Shown here one piece after another: positions 24,290 to 36,427 of a DNA stretch of 64,000 bases. The stretch is from Acarospora socialis (Eukaryota > Ascomycota > Lecanoromycetes > Acarosporales > Acarosporaceae). A program made the position numbers and the translations under genes. How positions within the stretch are numbered: position 1 is the first letter of the stretch; each line of letters begins with the position of its first letter. The stretch is taken from contig JAMYGW020000007.1 in the NCBI GenBank assembly GCA_025617375.2, forward strand, positions 1,240,001-1,304,000, read 5' to 3'. The notes under the pieces were generated by a model that made no database searches, was not told the DNA's origin, and worked only from the letters and a program-made list of their open reading frames with translations.

Positions 24290-26412
24290 TTAGTGCTGAG
24301 CCTCCGCGTCGTAGCCAGTGTCAGCAAACTCGGGATTGTCCCTCTCGTACAGCCTTTCCGGTTCGACGTGGCGCCGGAAGATATACCGTTGGAAGAAGTA
24401 CGGGATCTGGCGGAGACCGTATGCGGCGTGGACGTGGGTCGGCACGCTGAACACCTGATCCAGTTCTTCGAGAGTCTTGCCCTTGGTCTCCGGCATGAAC
24501 AAGAGGACCAGCATAAAACCGATGAGGTTCCACGTCGCGTACCAGGCGAATGCCCCTTGAGGCTTGAAAGCCGAAAGCATCCGTGGCCAGGTGATGGCGA
24601 GAACGAAGTTGAAGAACCAGGTGGTAGCCGTCGCCAGACTCATGCCGTAAGCACGTACATACAGAGGGTACGCTTCGGCCGAGTATGTGAACGGAACAGG
24701 ACCTTCCCCGGGTGAGTAGACAATAGTGAAGACTACTTCTATTAGCCAATAAGAAATTACAAAGCTTCTAAAAATACTTACGATAAATGCCGAGGGCAAT
24801 GCACGCGATCCTGGCCGTTCCCTGCGGGATCCAGAAGCTGAATCCGGTGAAGAACATGAAGAGTGACATCAGTGGAAATGTGGTCAACAACAGGTTTCGA
24901 CGCCCGAATGTGTCAATCGTATAGATGGCCGGAATCGCAAAAAGCCAGTTGATGATGCCAAAGCCGAGAGAAGCCGAAAGGGCCGATATTTCGGAGAATT
25001 TAGCCTCTACAAAGATTTCCGAAGAATAATACGCAATGACATTGACGCCACAGAACTGAGACGTGGTTAGCTATCGCCACGCAAAGAGCACGGAAGGGAC
25101 ACCAAGTACCTGTTGCATGAACATGACGATCTCGGATGCAACCAGTGCTCGCCGGTTTCGGGGCACGGTGATCAGTTCGACAATTTTACTTTGGCCGACT
25201 TTCATGTGCGACTCGGCATCGAGTAGAGTGTGCATATAGAAGACGTCTCGCGCTGCTTGCACTTTGGTGTAGCGGAGCTTGATCATGGCACGATAGGCTT
25301 TGGCGTGACGGCCCTTGCTCATATACCAACGTGGTGACTCCGGGCACAGGAAGACGAAACAGATGACGATCAATGCCGGAAACATTGCGGAAGCCATCAT
25401 GAGCCGCCAATTAAGACCGGTAATGTTTGGAGTATCCTTGACCTGGAAGAAAGCCAGATCCGCGACGTAACCTAACATGATCCCAAAGGCGGTCCACTAA
25501 ACCGAACATTAGCTCAATCCATTAGAACACGAATCTTGTTGATTCTAACCATCTGCCACTGCATGACCAACGCACCACGAATCGCCGGCGGTGTCGTCTC
25601 GGCGGCGTATATCGGAACGGTTGCGGACTTCGGCCCGATGCCGAAGCCGAGGGCAAAGCGAGCGATGAACATATGCCACCATGTGTTGACGAAACCCTGC
25701 CAGAAGCAAGCCAGAGCCGAAAAGGAACACGTGAGGAAGATGGTGCCACGGCGACCAAACCAGTGGTTGAACGGAACCGTCAACCAACACCCGATCAGCG
25801 CGCAGCAGAGATACGGTGCGGAGTTCACGAGTCCCAGCAACCAGGTCGATCGTGAATCTTTCCCTCCGATGCCAAATTGTTTTCCGTAGAAGAGCTGTCC
25901 GCCATTGACAACCGCCTCGTCTGAGGCCATGTCAGCATAGCCGCATCGTCCGGAGTTCATATGGAAGACTTACCCATTCCCTGCACCGCCGCACAGGTGG
26001 AGCAAAGGACGATCACGACATACATCAGCCTGGGTTGGGCCCACTTGCTCTCGAATTCTTTTCGCAGGATTTGAACCTCTTCCTCTGCGAGGCCGCGACA
26101 CTCGTCGTACTTGACCGGGTCCTGGGCAAGGACGGCACCCATGCGAAAGGCTCGGATGTCGCTTTCATCACCCAGCTGGTATTTCGTCGCGTATTCAGCG
26201 CCCATCTCCTCCAGCTCGGGGTGACTGTAACCGGCGAGAGGGTTGGCTAGCTTGGCGTTTACATTCCGTCTGGCCTTGTCACCGGCGGTGACTGAAGTCT
26301 TCCGGCTGAAAGGACTCTCGGAGTTATTCCGCCCATCGCGATCGACCTCGCTTTTCGCTTCGTCTTCTCCGGAAGAGCTGTCGTGAGCGACCTTTTCGAG
26401 TGGTTCAGTCAT
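24290..26412 (-). CDS. MFS sugar transporter (SP family)
   Basis: Proton-linked sugar or polyol uptake across the plasma membrane. Exons (minus): 26412-25974, 25920-25550, 25496-25110, 25055-24782, 24738-24290; 639 aa, longer than the usual 500-550 because of a hydrophilic N-terminus of about 125 residues. Family marks: FGRRGTIFLTCSFSA, ARFALGFGIGPKSATVPIYAAE, CPESPRWYMSKGR, GVNVIAYYSSEIF, IDTFGRRNLLL and MPETKGKTLEELDQVF. About twelve membrane segments. The N-terminal extension carries NPLAGYSHPELEEMGAEYA, also found in a fungal subgroup of these transporters. The C-terminal tail is charged. Start is the first ATG in frame. Substrate is not determined. Confidence 0.93.
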
Positions 26413-28091
26413 CTTCCGAGTCTCGCCCAAGCCGGGGCTTTCAATGGAAGAGGAGGACGGGTGTGAGGCAGCTGGAGGAATTATGTCAGACGAGGCTGGG
26501 TAGATGAGCAGACTCGAGTCCTTAATCAAGCAGATTCAATGCAGAGAGTAAGGATCTTCAATCTCCGAGACGATGTACTGACGATAGGATGAAACATGCA
26601 GCTGGAAGTTTGGCGGAGTTGGAAGGAAAGAAAGAGCAGAGAAGAAAAGTGAGAGGGTGAAGTGGGGGGTGGGTGGGTTAGGTAGGCAGATTGAGATAGT
26701 ATATATGTATCAAAACGGTAAAGTACGTTGATGGGTGACTGTGACTGGTCATTACTCGGTATTACCGTCTGTCTATCATTAGTATTAATATCATTATCAG
26801 GGAATATCATTGATAGATGAGCCACAGCTGTCTCTCAGCCTTGGACCAAAAGTGGTTTAGTAGTGTACAGTACATATAAGTTAGTGTGGTTTAGTGTTGG
26901 AGTGGGGTGCGGGAGGGATTTGGCGCTACCTTAACTATGGGGCGGTGTCAGACCGGTGGTCCATCACTGCACTTAGCTTGTCTTACCTTAGTAAGGGCGT
27001 AGCTTACCAGTAATTTATTTATGCAGATCCCACAACGTATGTATAAGTAGGTAGTACCTTATGGAGTATAGTATATGCACGGTACATACATCAGGTATGT
27101 ATCTTACACTACAAGTAGGTACGAAGTACCTACAAATATCTTCTCACTCTTGATACAGGAAGTCGTACCTCCGTACTCGTACAGTATGTATAACGCTCTC
27201 TGCCGAATGCGGAACCTTGAGTTTCAAATGCTACGAAGTCGAACTGCGTACCGGATAGATGGAGAATTGAATCAGACATGTACGAGTAATTACCTAGTTG
27301 TCGGAGAAGAGGTGACTGTAACCCCAACATCAATTGATTCCGGCCTACAGTAAGTATCTCTACAGCACCGGGAATGCTCTAGGAACTACTAGATATCACT
27401 CCCGTTACTCGTACTCGACTCCGTACAAGGCACCTAAACCCTACTCTACATCCTAGGTAAGGTACCTCACTTTGGCTAGCACGGACTGCAGTACAGCACT
27501 CGATAAGAATGCTCACAAGATGGTAAGCCAAGGACACTAGAGGTCCTTTGAAGGATGTACGAGTTGTGTGAAGTAGAGTCCACTGGCACGATTGGCATCT
27601 CCTTCAAGTACGATTGCAATTAGGTAGCAAAGGGAGTGTACACCAGCCGACTGGTACTGTATACCTACAGTAGGTGAAACAGACTGGACGGCGAATCACA
27701 GCCCCGACCAGCCTGCGTATCTCCGTGCGCACGCGGGGAGAAACACGACAAGGGTCTAGGAACGCCTTGTGCACCGCCTGCTCTACACATGTGTAGGTAG
27801 TCGAGTGCAAGGTGTTCGGGAAGGAGAGCATCTCTCTGCACGCCCTGTTTTGGATATAGGAAGGTACAGGGGCTGGATCAACAACTACAGCTTGCTGGGA
27901 GAAACCGATGACACTGAACCCGTCAGACTTACCACTGCCTTCGTGTTCATACGTAGAACACTTCTAGCCATTCTCCAACCTCAGCAAGATCGCCACATGG
28001 TACCCACTTCGTTTTCGATCTAACCCCTACATGTGCAAGCCTTCTCCTTCCTCGCCTTACTTCCTGACACGACCCTATCTCGAGCATTCCT
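26413..28091. other. Intergenic, repeat-word-rich
   Basis: About 1.7 kb with no gene. A purine-rich strand run lies near 26620-26690 in the transporter leader. From 26990 to 27490 there is a dense set of GTA/TAC words (GTAGGTAG, GTACGAAGTAC, CTCCGTACTCGTACAG, CCTAGGTAAGGTACC), the strongest cluster in the window. Confidence 0.5.
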
Positions 28092-30097
28092 TCACGCCTC
28101 CCAATGGCCCACCTCCCGCTTCAACATGCCGACCGTCAGCTGCAGTCTCATCACTTCGTCTTCCAGCATGGAGACCTTCCTCACGGCCTGGTCCCGCTCT
28201 CGACCCAGACGATCGACATGCTCGTGGAGATGTCGAAGATACTCTTTCGCCTTCACGGAATCCATCAACCCCGATGATGGGGGATTCGCCCTGCCGCTCG
28301 CACTCTCCTTACTCTTCTTTGACCGATGCACCATGGCCATTCCCGAACCCCCTTCCGTGGACGTGATCGGTTTGTGACGGTGCCGGTGATTGCGCTTCGG
28401 TGACGGTGGGTGCGATCCGAGGAGGATAACGGGCTGGAGGATTGGTACGGGAACTTGTCCATTGGAGCTGGACTTTCTGTCCTGGGTCGTTTGACCAGCA
28501 CCGCGAGCTGGATGTTGAATCCGCAACGATTGCGGAGGGACAGACGGTGCCGGTGAAAGTTGCGCCTTTATCTTGTCTTTAGGCTCAGTGACTGGGCGAG
28601 GGTTCTCCTGCTCATGAACATCGGATGCGGATGGCTGGTGCCAAAATGCCTGAGAGCCCGCGGCAGCATGTTCATTCGTGGCATCCGGTCCAGTCAATGG
28701 TTCCGGCGAACCGATGGCTTCATACGAAGCGTGCCTTTGCCCACTTCCAACTCCGATGTTCCTGGAGCGAGGTGACAAGGGAGAACGCAGGATGAGTTTT
28801 GTAGTTTTGTGTACGGCGGGATGGTAGGCCAGGCTCTCGGGGCGTTGTTTGCGCTTCTGGCCTCGCTTCGAGTGCTCCTCAAAGCCAGCAATGTTCGCCT
28901 TGGGCGGGCTTGTGCGCTTGATAGGCTCCTCTTCTGGCGTTACAGATACAGGGGCCGGGAACTGTTCGATCAGGTCTATAGATGCCGCCCGCGCTCCGTG
29001 ACCTTGAGGGACTGATGTAGGCTGGAGATTCGTTGAGCTCTCCGGAGACCCACCGATCTGAGCATTAGGATGTAGATAGAGTGATCTTCTAGAGCTCACG
29101 CTAACCACATCAGCATAGGCAGTCATGTCGAAAGTCGAATCTACCATGGGAGTAGAGTCAACGTAGGGGTGGGCTTGAGTAGCGGCAGTTGTAGTTTCAG
29201 TCCTACTTGGGGCTCTTCCAAGAAATCTGATGACGCGTGTAGTGGTACCATCCGTTACAGGAACCGGACACTTGGAGTCTGGACACTCTTTTGCCGGTGA
29301 GCCGATCATGATAGCTACGCGCTCCTCATCAATCTCAGAGTATGCCAGAGCGGGCCGATGTGCTGCGGATGGCGGCCAAACGTCCCGATCCTTGCCAAGA
29401 GCGACATGTTCAAGGCGGCGGCCAATAGCTCGGCGCTCTTGGCCGGGGAATACGCTCTGTCAAACCAATTAGCGAAGGCGCCACAAGAGTCCGAGACATC
29501 TTAGCCTACCTCGCCAGTTCTCTCACCGTGGATCTGCTTTCGACGGCGTTGAGCTTGTGTCCTCAAGAGAAAGCTCATCTCGTTCGCCGAAGCTGTGTCA
29601 GGTAGCGGTGGTCTGGTGCGCAGCGGCAAGGTGAAGAGAGGATCGGCCAAGATTTCGTTTTTCCGGAGCGATTCCAGTATCTGCATGTTCCTCGTACCAT
29701 TCTTATGTGGACGTTGCCGATGAAGAGGCGCGTGTTCGGCGGCAAGGGTTGACTGCGAGTTGAAGTGTGGCAACTTGAACGGTGGCGAGTTGGGCGGAGT
29801 TTTACCCAGAAGAACATTTTGGTGTCCCAGCATGTTGCTTGGTATATCGGACGGAAAACGGCTGCTGCCGCTTCTTTGTAGCTGCCACTGCTCCCGAATG
29901 ATCTTCTCATGAACGCGATCCGCCGTTGGGCTTGCGTCAGGCTCAATGGCGGACTGCGCGTACAAGCGCTCTCTAAAGAGGGAGTTTTCTCGCAACAGCG
30001 TGGGTAAAGCCTTCTTGAGACTGGCGACAATAGCCCCTCGGTCGCTCTGGTCGCCGCTTCCAGGAGACAAGGAAGGCTCATCGCATTCGGCCCCCAT
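28092..30097 (-). CDS. Unknown protein with C-terminal coiled coil
   Basis: Not recognised. Exons 30097-29510 and 29456-28092 give 650 aa. Long, disordered, Ser/Pro/Arg rich, with an N-terminal helical piece (AIVASLKKALPTLLRENSLF) and a C-terminal coiled coil of about 50 residues (KEYLRHLHEHVDRLGRERDQ, then MLEDEVMRLQLTVGMLKREV). The basic segment before it (KRNHRHRHK) is suggestive of a DNA-binding or bZIP-like region but lacks the bZIP N-x7-R pattern, so I do not call it one. The 53-nt intron (GTAGGC..GACAG) joins THE TGE and SVFPG frames cleanly. Confidence 0.65.
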
Positions 30098-31037
30098 GGC
30101 TGCTTCAAATTGTACTAGCGGTCCCTAGAGGTCTAAGGATACTGGACCACGTTGGGTTCTCTAAGATTCAGCACTCTTTGCGCTCTGTGATCGGGATGAC
30201 AGCTTGTCTGGACGCGTCGGAGACCACAGTGTTGTCCCAAAGTTTTCTTGGACAGCTTCGTCGGAGACTTGTTGCAGTGAGTCTATCATACGGTCAAGCG
30301 CAAGAGCTAAAGCAATATAGCGAAAGCAATCCTACGGTGTGAGTTCTCGCGAACAGGAGGTAACGCACTTTTGACGTGATTTGGTAACGCAAGAAGTAAA
30401 GCAATAGAGCAGAAGTACCCCAGGCCTCTCGTTCTGTGGTCCGGACGCACTGCACTGGTGAGGTAAGGTTTGGAGTAAGCAAAGTTGTTGTTGCAGTGCG
30501 ATCTGATTCTTCAGCAACTGGCGCTCGCCCGGTTGCTTTGTTAGGAAGCGACTATAGAAAGTCTACTTGTGCTTTACAAGTGCCTTTCTTCGTAAGCCAG
30601 AGATCACGGTCCGCACGAAGTACTCTGTTGCTGGACAAGAATCGAGAATGTTGCTAGTCAAATACAGCAAAGCTGCGCAGCTAAGCTAACATGCGAGGAT
30701 TGATGATTCGAACTTTCCCAGTCAAAAACGCTGCACATTGACCGAGTGTATACTAGAGTGACAATAAAATTATCAGTAGCATCTTCTATGTCCTGATGAA
30801 AGCCTGCAAAGGTTGACAAGGCAAGCAACAATATTAGCATTCGACAAGAAACTGCGACATTATTATGGCAATACAGTCACACAGGAATGGCGTAAGTAGA
30901 GCATGCGGATGCAGATACTGTCTAGCAACTTGCAAGACGAGCTTACAATGAGCATATGGACTGCAAAGCTCGTGAAAATGTCTAGGCATGCTCCACTTCC
31001 TGTGACCAATGCAAGACGGTTCCTCAGCGAGTTTATC
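30098..31037. other. Intergenic, no gene seen
   Basis: Promoter side of the coiled-coil gene and 3' side of RFC1. Two similar short blocks rich in AAGCAATA/GAAAG occur near 30310 and 30395. No gene is supported. Confidence 0.5.
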
Positions 31038-34000
31038 TCACTTCCTCGCTTTGCTCTTCGCACTTCCCCGTCCCTTCCTCGGCTTGATGATTTCTTCACT
31101 CTCTTCCGCATCTTCTACTTCGTCATCTTCAGTCTCCTCTTTGGCCTTACCCTTGGCTTTTCCTGGTGCTTTCTTCGGCGCTGCCTTCTTCGGCACTCTT
31201 TTCTTCGGCACTTTGACATATTTATCTTTCTTCAGGTCAAGTGCCTCCTCGTCCTCATCATTGTTAGCCACGGGATCTTCATCATCTTCCGATTCCTCGA
31301 TTGCTTCTTCCAGATCAGGCTTGTCCCTAGTCAACTTCTTCGGAGCCATGGTATTGCTAGCTTTCATGAATGGAAGGGGGTGGGATTGCTGATTGTATAG
31401 TCTAGTGAAAGTCGACTTTGTCTGAGAGTCAATCTTCACATTCTCTGCATTCATTGGTCCAACACCCAACTCGAGCAGGGCATCCCAGTCGTCCTTCGTG
31501 AGGAAGTAACTGTCCATCAACTCAATGATATCCTCGACAGCGTCCTTACCCTGAGACTGCAGTCTTTGAACCAGCTGGTACCATAGCGTCGGCAGGTACT
31601 GTTGTCGGACTTCATGCCGATCGCCTGAAGCTCGCAGCCGCATGTGTCCTTGGATCTCTTTGACATAGCGTCCGAGTTTCTCTGTAAGATCCTGTCAGCA
31701 TTGTTCAGTCTAAGCTTCACAAAGCACATAATTACGTTGTTTGCTGTTATTGCCGAGCCACTGCGTGAACTGGGTCTGCCCGTGACCCGCCATAGACCCG
31801 GCAATGAAACTAGCTGGTCGCACAAAGCTGAAGACCGCATGCGCTGGCATTAAGCTCCACTGTTGCTGCGAGCCATGAATCATCCTGTCCGCAAGGTCAC
31901 CGTCGCTGATGCTTTGAGCTGCTTTATCAACCAATTCCAACTGCTTAAGGCCCTTCTCCTTTCCGGAATATGTGTTCGAGAGTGCCGGGGTTGTCTTCAG
32001 GTAGTTCTCCTGAAGCATTAAATGGCTCAGCTCATGGTCGTTAAAGTACAGCTCGATTTTGTCATTCAAGGTTGCCGTACTGCTTGGAGCGAACATTTGC
32101 CCTCCGATGATCTTCGAAACTATATCCCAAGGCTTAAGGATTACATGCTTCTGCCATGCTTTCGACATTTCCTTTCCTTGGTCAAAGTCCATGGCCTCTT
32201 GATCAAGTTTCGCGGTCGAGATCATATTAATGATTTGTCGAATGTCGGCGCGACTGCCTTCAATCAAGGCATCGATCACTTGCGGAGGTAATTTTATACC
32301 TTCGCGGAAACAGATTGTCATGATCCTTGCGCGGACTTGGTCCGTTCGAGGTTTTTGGAATGGGAGATCATAGGTGACATGATCAAAAGGCTTCATCTTG
32401 GGCAATTTCCGATCGTTACATATCAATATCATCGGAATCTGAGTTTTCTTGCAGACGGCAGCAAGAGCCCCTACGCCCCCTCGATCGCCAGCGGACATGC
32501 CGTCGACCTCATCCATGATAAGCACCAGCTTCTTCTTGTCGTTTTCGACTTTCTTCCCGTCTCCAGCGAAGTATCCAAGGAGAGAAGTTGTGTCAAGGAC
32601 ACCTCGTAGGCCAGTCTCAACGAGTTTTTTACTTCGCGTGTCGCTGGCGTTGCTCTCTACAATATCATAGCCCTCCAGCTTCGCGACAAGGTGAGCAGCG
32701 GTGGTTTTACCAATTCCAGGCGGACCATGTATCATCACTGCACGAAAATTTCCAGTGCCGTCTTTTCCGGCTTTTCTAAACTGTGTCCTCGCATTACTCC
32801 GCCAATTTCGTAGCCAGGTCTGTAGCTTCTCGACCTGGGTTTTATTCCCACAAATCATGCTAGTGGAAGTCGGTGCGTATTTGACTGTCCACAACTGGCT
32901 ATCGGACTTCATCGCAGTCCCTGTACCGTCTCCTCCCCCTGAACTAGCTCTGACGCCACCTGCGCCTTCATTTCTGCGCTCTTCTTTATCCATCTGGGCA
33001 GCCATGTCCTTCACTTTTTGTAGTTCTTGCCGTTTCTTTTCTTCATTTTTCTCGGCGGCTTTGCCGTCACCGCCATTTGCAGGCAGCTTCCGGATCAGTT
33101 CGAACAAGCCATCTTCGTTGATCGTCTTGATGTCATTCTTTCGAATCACCTCAAGTTTCTTCGGACCGGCGTCGCTGCCAAGAACAACGTAGCTGGTTTT
33201 CTTACTCGGGGCGGTAGTAACCTTGCCTCCATAACGTTTGACCAGCTCCTGTCCTTCTTCCCTACCTAAAGCGTCTAGTACGCCTGTAAAGACGAACGTT
33301 AGTCCCGTCAGGCAATTCTCGGCCCCGACAGGCATCTCCTTAGACCCAGCAGCGGGAGGTGGTTGAGAACGCTGCGCTTGATTGCGGAAGTCAAATTTCT
33401 TCTGCTCACCTGACGGTTCTGGTGGAGTTGGCGGGCGCACGGTTGGGATACTGTCGAATATCTCTTGGATTTCCTTGCTTTCACTGACAATTTCCTTCTT
33501 TTTCGGTGTCCGTGGGCTTTTAGCAGAGGATCTTTTCATCGGAGATTGAGACTTCTTGCTACGAGTACTCTTCGGCGCAGGATCGAAGTCGTCCTCCTCT
33601 TCTTCATCACTCAACCCTAAGGATTTCCTCTTTCTACCAACCCTTGACGCTGGGGCTTTGCTCCTGCTGTTGGCTTTACCAAGTCCAATATCTTCCGCAG
33701 CATCCGCAACTGCGGGTTTGCCATCTGTAATGGTGTCTTGCAAGTCATTGTCGCCATTGATAGACGCACTAATCTTTACGCCCTTGCCAGTTCTGGCGGA
33801 ATGGCGTCGCGACTGTAGGCTAGACCCTCCCTCACCAGAGTCATAGCCTTTGCCCGTCTTCCTGAGCTTGGCGGTCCGGACATCCTCCCCACTGGTATCA
33901 TGCTCGTCCTGGAATGCCTCGTCACTTCCATATCCATTATCGGCTTTTCTCTTCGTTGCCTTCTTCATGGAGGTCACTCGGCCATCCGGAGCTGATGTCA

Positions 34001-34728
34001 TGGGGGTTGAGGATGCTGTTGGCGTGCGTAGGCCGTTGGCCGGAGTATCTTTTAAAGTTGCTGCGGTGGCCTTCCGCTCGGCTAGGGCGTTGGATTTCGT
34101 TGGTGTGGACCGTGATGGCTTGGTTTTCGTACTTGTAGCGAAGTAATCCGAAGTTGTAGTCACTTCACCCCTTGGCGAATCTTGGGTTCTAAACGGACGT
34201 AATAATGAGCTTCAAAAGTTTAGTTAGCAAGAGAGGTTGATTCAAGCCTACTTGAGCTTTTTTGTAACATTCCTCCTTGGCATGACTTTCTCCCTATCAA
34301 ACACTATGAGCGGAAGTGATTCGTTCGGTGCGCTGGGTCTACTGACTCGAGAAGCAACGCCTCATCATCGCTATCACTAACAATTTTGCGGGTTTTCGCT
34401 ATCGCTCGTCAACAAATACACGTCATGAATTGGGTCTGACATTGACTGACCTCTGCCCTTGCTCTTCGGCTGTTTGGTCTGGATATACATGAGGTTTATA
34501 TTAGCTATTGCGGCACGAGAGAAAGGTTTCACATAAGCAGAGGTACAGGTGGATAGGGATAGCGCGCCGGCACCTATTACGTATATCTGAATAGAGAATT
34601 TCAAGATCAAGAGGGGCGCAAGCTACAGCGAAAGGGCGTACATCTTGGATTTTGGTAGTAGCCTCCTGACTCGACAGCGTGCCCTGACTTCCACCACCTC
34701 CGAAGAATTTCCTTATGTCATTCGGCAT
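31038..34728 (-). CDS. RFC1: Replication factor C subunit 1 (clamp-loader large subunit)
   Basis: Large subunit of the pentameric clamp loader that opens and loads PCNA in the nucleus. Exons (minus): 34728-34642, 34478-34451, 34404-34343, 34289-34252, 34188-31736, 31681-31038; 1103 aa. Starts MPNDIRKFFGGGG, matching the DIRKFFG start of human RFC1. A BRCT domain covers about 360-442 (LTGLTFVFTGVLDALGREEG), the AAA+ Walker A is HGPPGIGKTT near 560, and Walker B is LVLIMDEVDGM near 627-636. The RFC1 C-terminal domain follows, then a basic and acidic tail (KKRVPKKAAPKKAPGKAKGK). Four short N-terminal exons carry low-complexity sequence and are the least certain; each junction keeps phase. In the last intron a nearer CAG is skipped for the next one 11 nt on. 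Confidence 0.94.
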
Positions 34729-34966
34729 CTTATCCTGCTTCAGCAATCGTTCTCAAAACCGTGCGAAATAAGTACTGAAGGAATTCAGGGAGCTGCTGCA
34801 GCTTCTGTTGCCTGCCGTAGGCGTAATCGTTCCACACGCGTGGTGATGATGTCGGTCGCGTACGAGCGCTGTAACTCCGGCGCTAGCTGATATTGATCAA
34901 GGTCACGTGGCGGTATAGAGCCGTTGGAAGCTCAAGGCAACTTCTGGACGCTCGAATATCAACAAC
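34729..34966. promoter_or_regulatory. Divergent RFC1/MRPL16 promoter with MCB box
   Basis: 238 bp between the start codons of RFC1 (-) and the uL16m gene (+). It holds ACGCGT at 34836-34841, 108 bp upstream of the RFC1 start. This is the MluI cell-cycle box bound by MBF, which drives replication genes at G1/S in yeasts. A CACGTG lies near 34904. Function here is inferred only. Confidence 0.5.
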
Positions 34967-35766
34967 ATGAAGCCATCTGCGATATATGAGGTTGGGAAAG
35001 GCTCAATGCGCAGTGGATCTCCGCTGCAATGTCTGTTTCCTTGGTGTACGTTACATGAATCTTACAACCTCTGGCATGCGCTAATAAACAATATCTAGAC
35101 TTTCCCTCCTTGGCACTTCCACCGTCTCGCCGTTCCTTTTGTACGACTCCGTCGACGCTCAGTTGGCTCATGCCTAAGCGTGGACAACCCACAAAAACTC
35201 GCAAAGGCCGCCCTCGAGTACCAACAGGCGGCAGTACGCGTGGCACTACGGTCGTTTGGGGTGACTATGGCCTTCGGATGAGGGATCACGACCGACGTGT
35301 GTCGGCCGCACAGCTCAAGAATGGAGAAGATACCATACGAAAGCGGTTACGAGGGATGAAGTATCGGCTGTACATGCGGATTTCCGCGAACATTGGAGTT
35401 TACACGAGTGGCAATGAGAGTCGGATGGGGAAAGGAAAAGGAAGCTTCGATTACTGGGCGAGTAGGGTGGCCGTGAGCAAAATCATCTTTGAGCTGAAAG
35501 GGGACTTGCACGAGAAAGTCGCAAGGGAAGCATTCAGGCTTGCTGCGAACAAACTGCCTGGTAAGTTACCCCATCATGGCTGTTTTGGTGCCATTGAATA
35601 CTCACACGGCCTTCACTCAGGACTTTACGAGTTCGTCAAGAAAGGGGATCCGCCAGTCATGGGCATTACCAAGCTTAGCGATGGCATCACGGTTGATGAG
35701 CTTCGAAGACCGCGTTTAAAGCTTCCAGATGCAGACACGTCTGAACCATTGGCTGCATCAATATGA
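34967..35766 (+). CDS. MRPL16: Mitochondrial large ribosomal subunit protein uL16m
   Basis: Component of the mitochondrial large ribosomal subunit near the peptidyl-transferase centre. Exons 34967-35045, 35099-35560, 35621-35766; 228 aa. Core motifs: RKGRPRVPTGGSTRGTTVVW, GEDTIRKRLRGMKYRLYMR, RMGKGKGSFDYWASRVAVSK, GDLHEKVAREAFRLAANKLPG and YEFVKKGDPPVMG. The first exon gives a presequence-like N-terminus with Arg, Ser and hydrophobic residues ahead of PPSRRSFCTTPSTLSW. A second ATG at 35006 would give a shorter, more classical presequence (MRSGSPLQC). The first intron uses GTACGT, the only donor that leaves the right phase. Confidence 0.9.
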
Positions 35767-35878
35767 TTTCGTACCGCAGCTTCACAGGGACAAATTTTGA
35801 TGGTTGTTCCGGTCAAATGACTAGATGTCTAAAGTTGTTTAGCACAGATTCACATTGTAACAGAAATGTAACTGCTCC

Positions 35879-36427
35879 TCAAGCCCCAACCCCAGACCCA
35901 CGACCATAACCTTGCTCCCTTCGGCTCTGCGCTGCATCGCCTTCATCAATCTGAGCTGAGGTATCCCCAAACCCATCTGCCTCAACACAGCCGTCAGACA
36001 AGTACCATGTATAGCTGACGGAACGACCAAGACCGACCTTGTTTGGCCTCCCCACTGCTTGTGGTTGTCTCTCCACCGAAGCCATGCTCTGATATTGCCT
36101 CCCCGTATCTGATGTTTTCTGATGTCTTATTGCCTCTCTCAGAGTTCCGATGCTCTCCCTGCGAGGTGATAGCGTCTGTCTGCGTCTCTTCGGCTGGATC
36201 CCAGTAAGTCTCTGAGTAGCGCCGGGCATACCAATGAAGCAGAAAGTCCGCAAAGGTAGCTAACCACCTAATTGACCACTGTCTTTTGCATGTGGTTTCG
36301 TGACTGTTTGAATTGATTCGTACCTAAGGCTTGGTTAGGCACGATGTTGGGACAGTCTTGGATTCGGAACAAGCGCTGACTGATTGCCCTCGCCGCCTGG
36401 GCTTGTGTCCATAAGGTCTGAGGACAT
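35879..36427 (-). CDS. Doubtful small gene, unknown
   Basis: Not recognised. A coding-like frame on the minus strand at 36196-35879 reads LTGIQPKRRRQTLSPRRESI and later SVSYTWYLSDGCVEADGFGD, ending in a Gly/Arg-rich tail. Upstream, 36427 starts MSSDLMDTSPGGEGNQSALV, which looks like a real N-terminus. The link between the two needs one or two introns whose borders and phase I could not settle (donor candidates near 36339, acceptors near 36300 and 36205). Span is therefore approximate. Confidence 0.35.
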
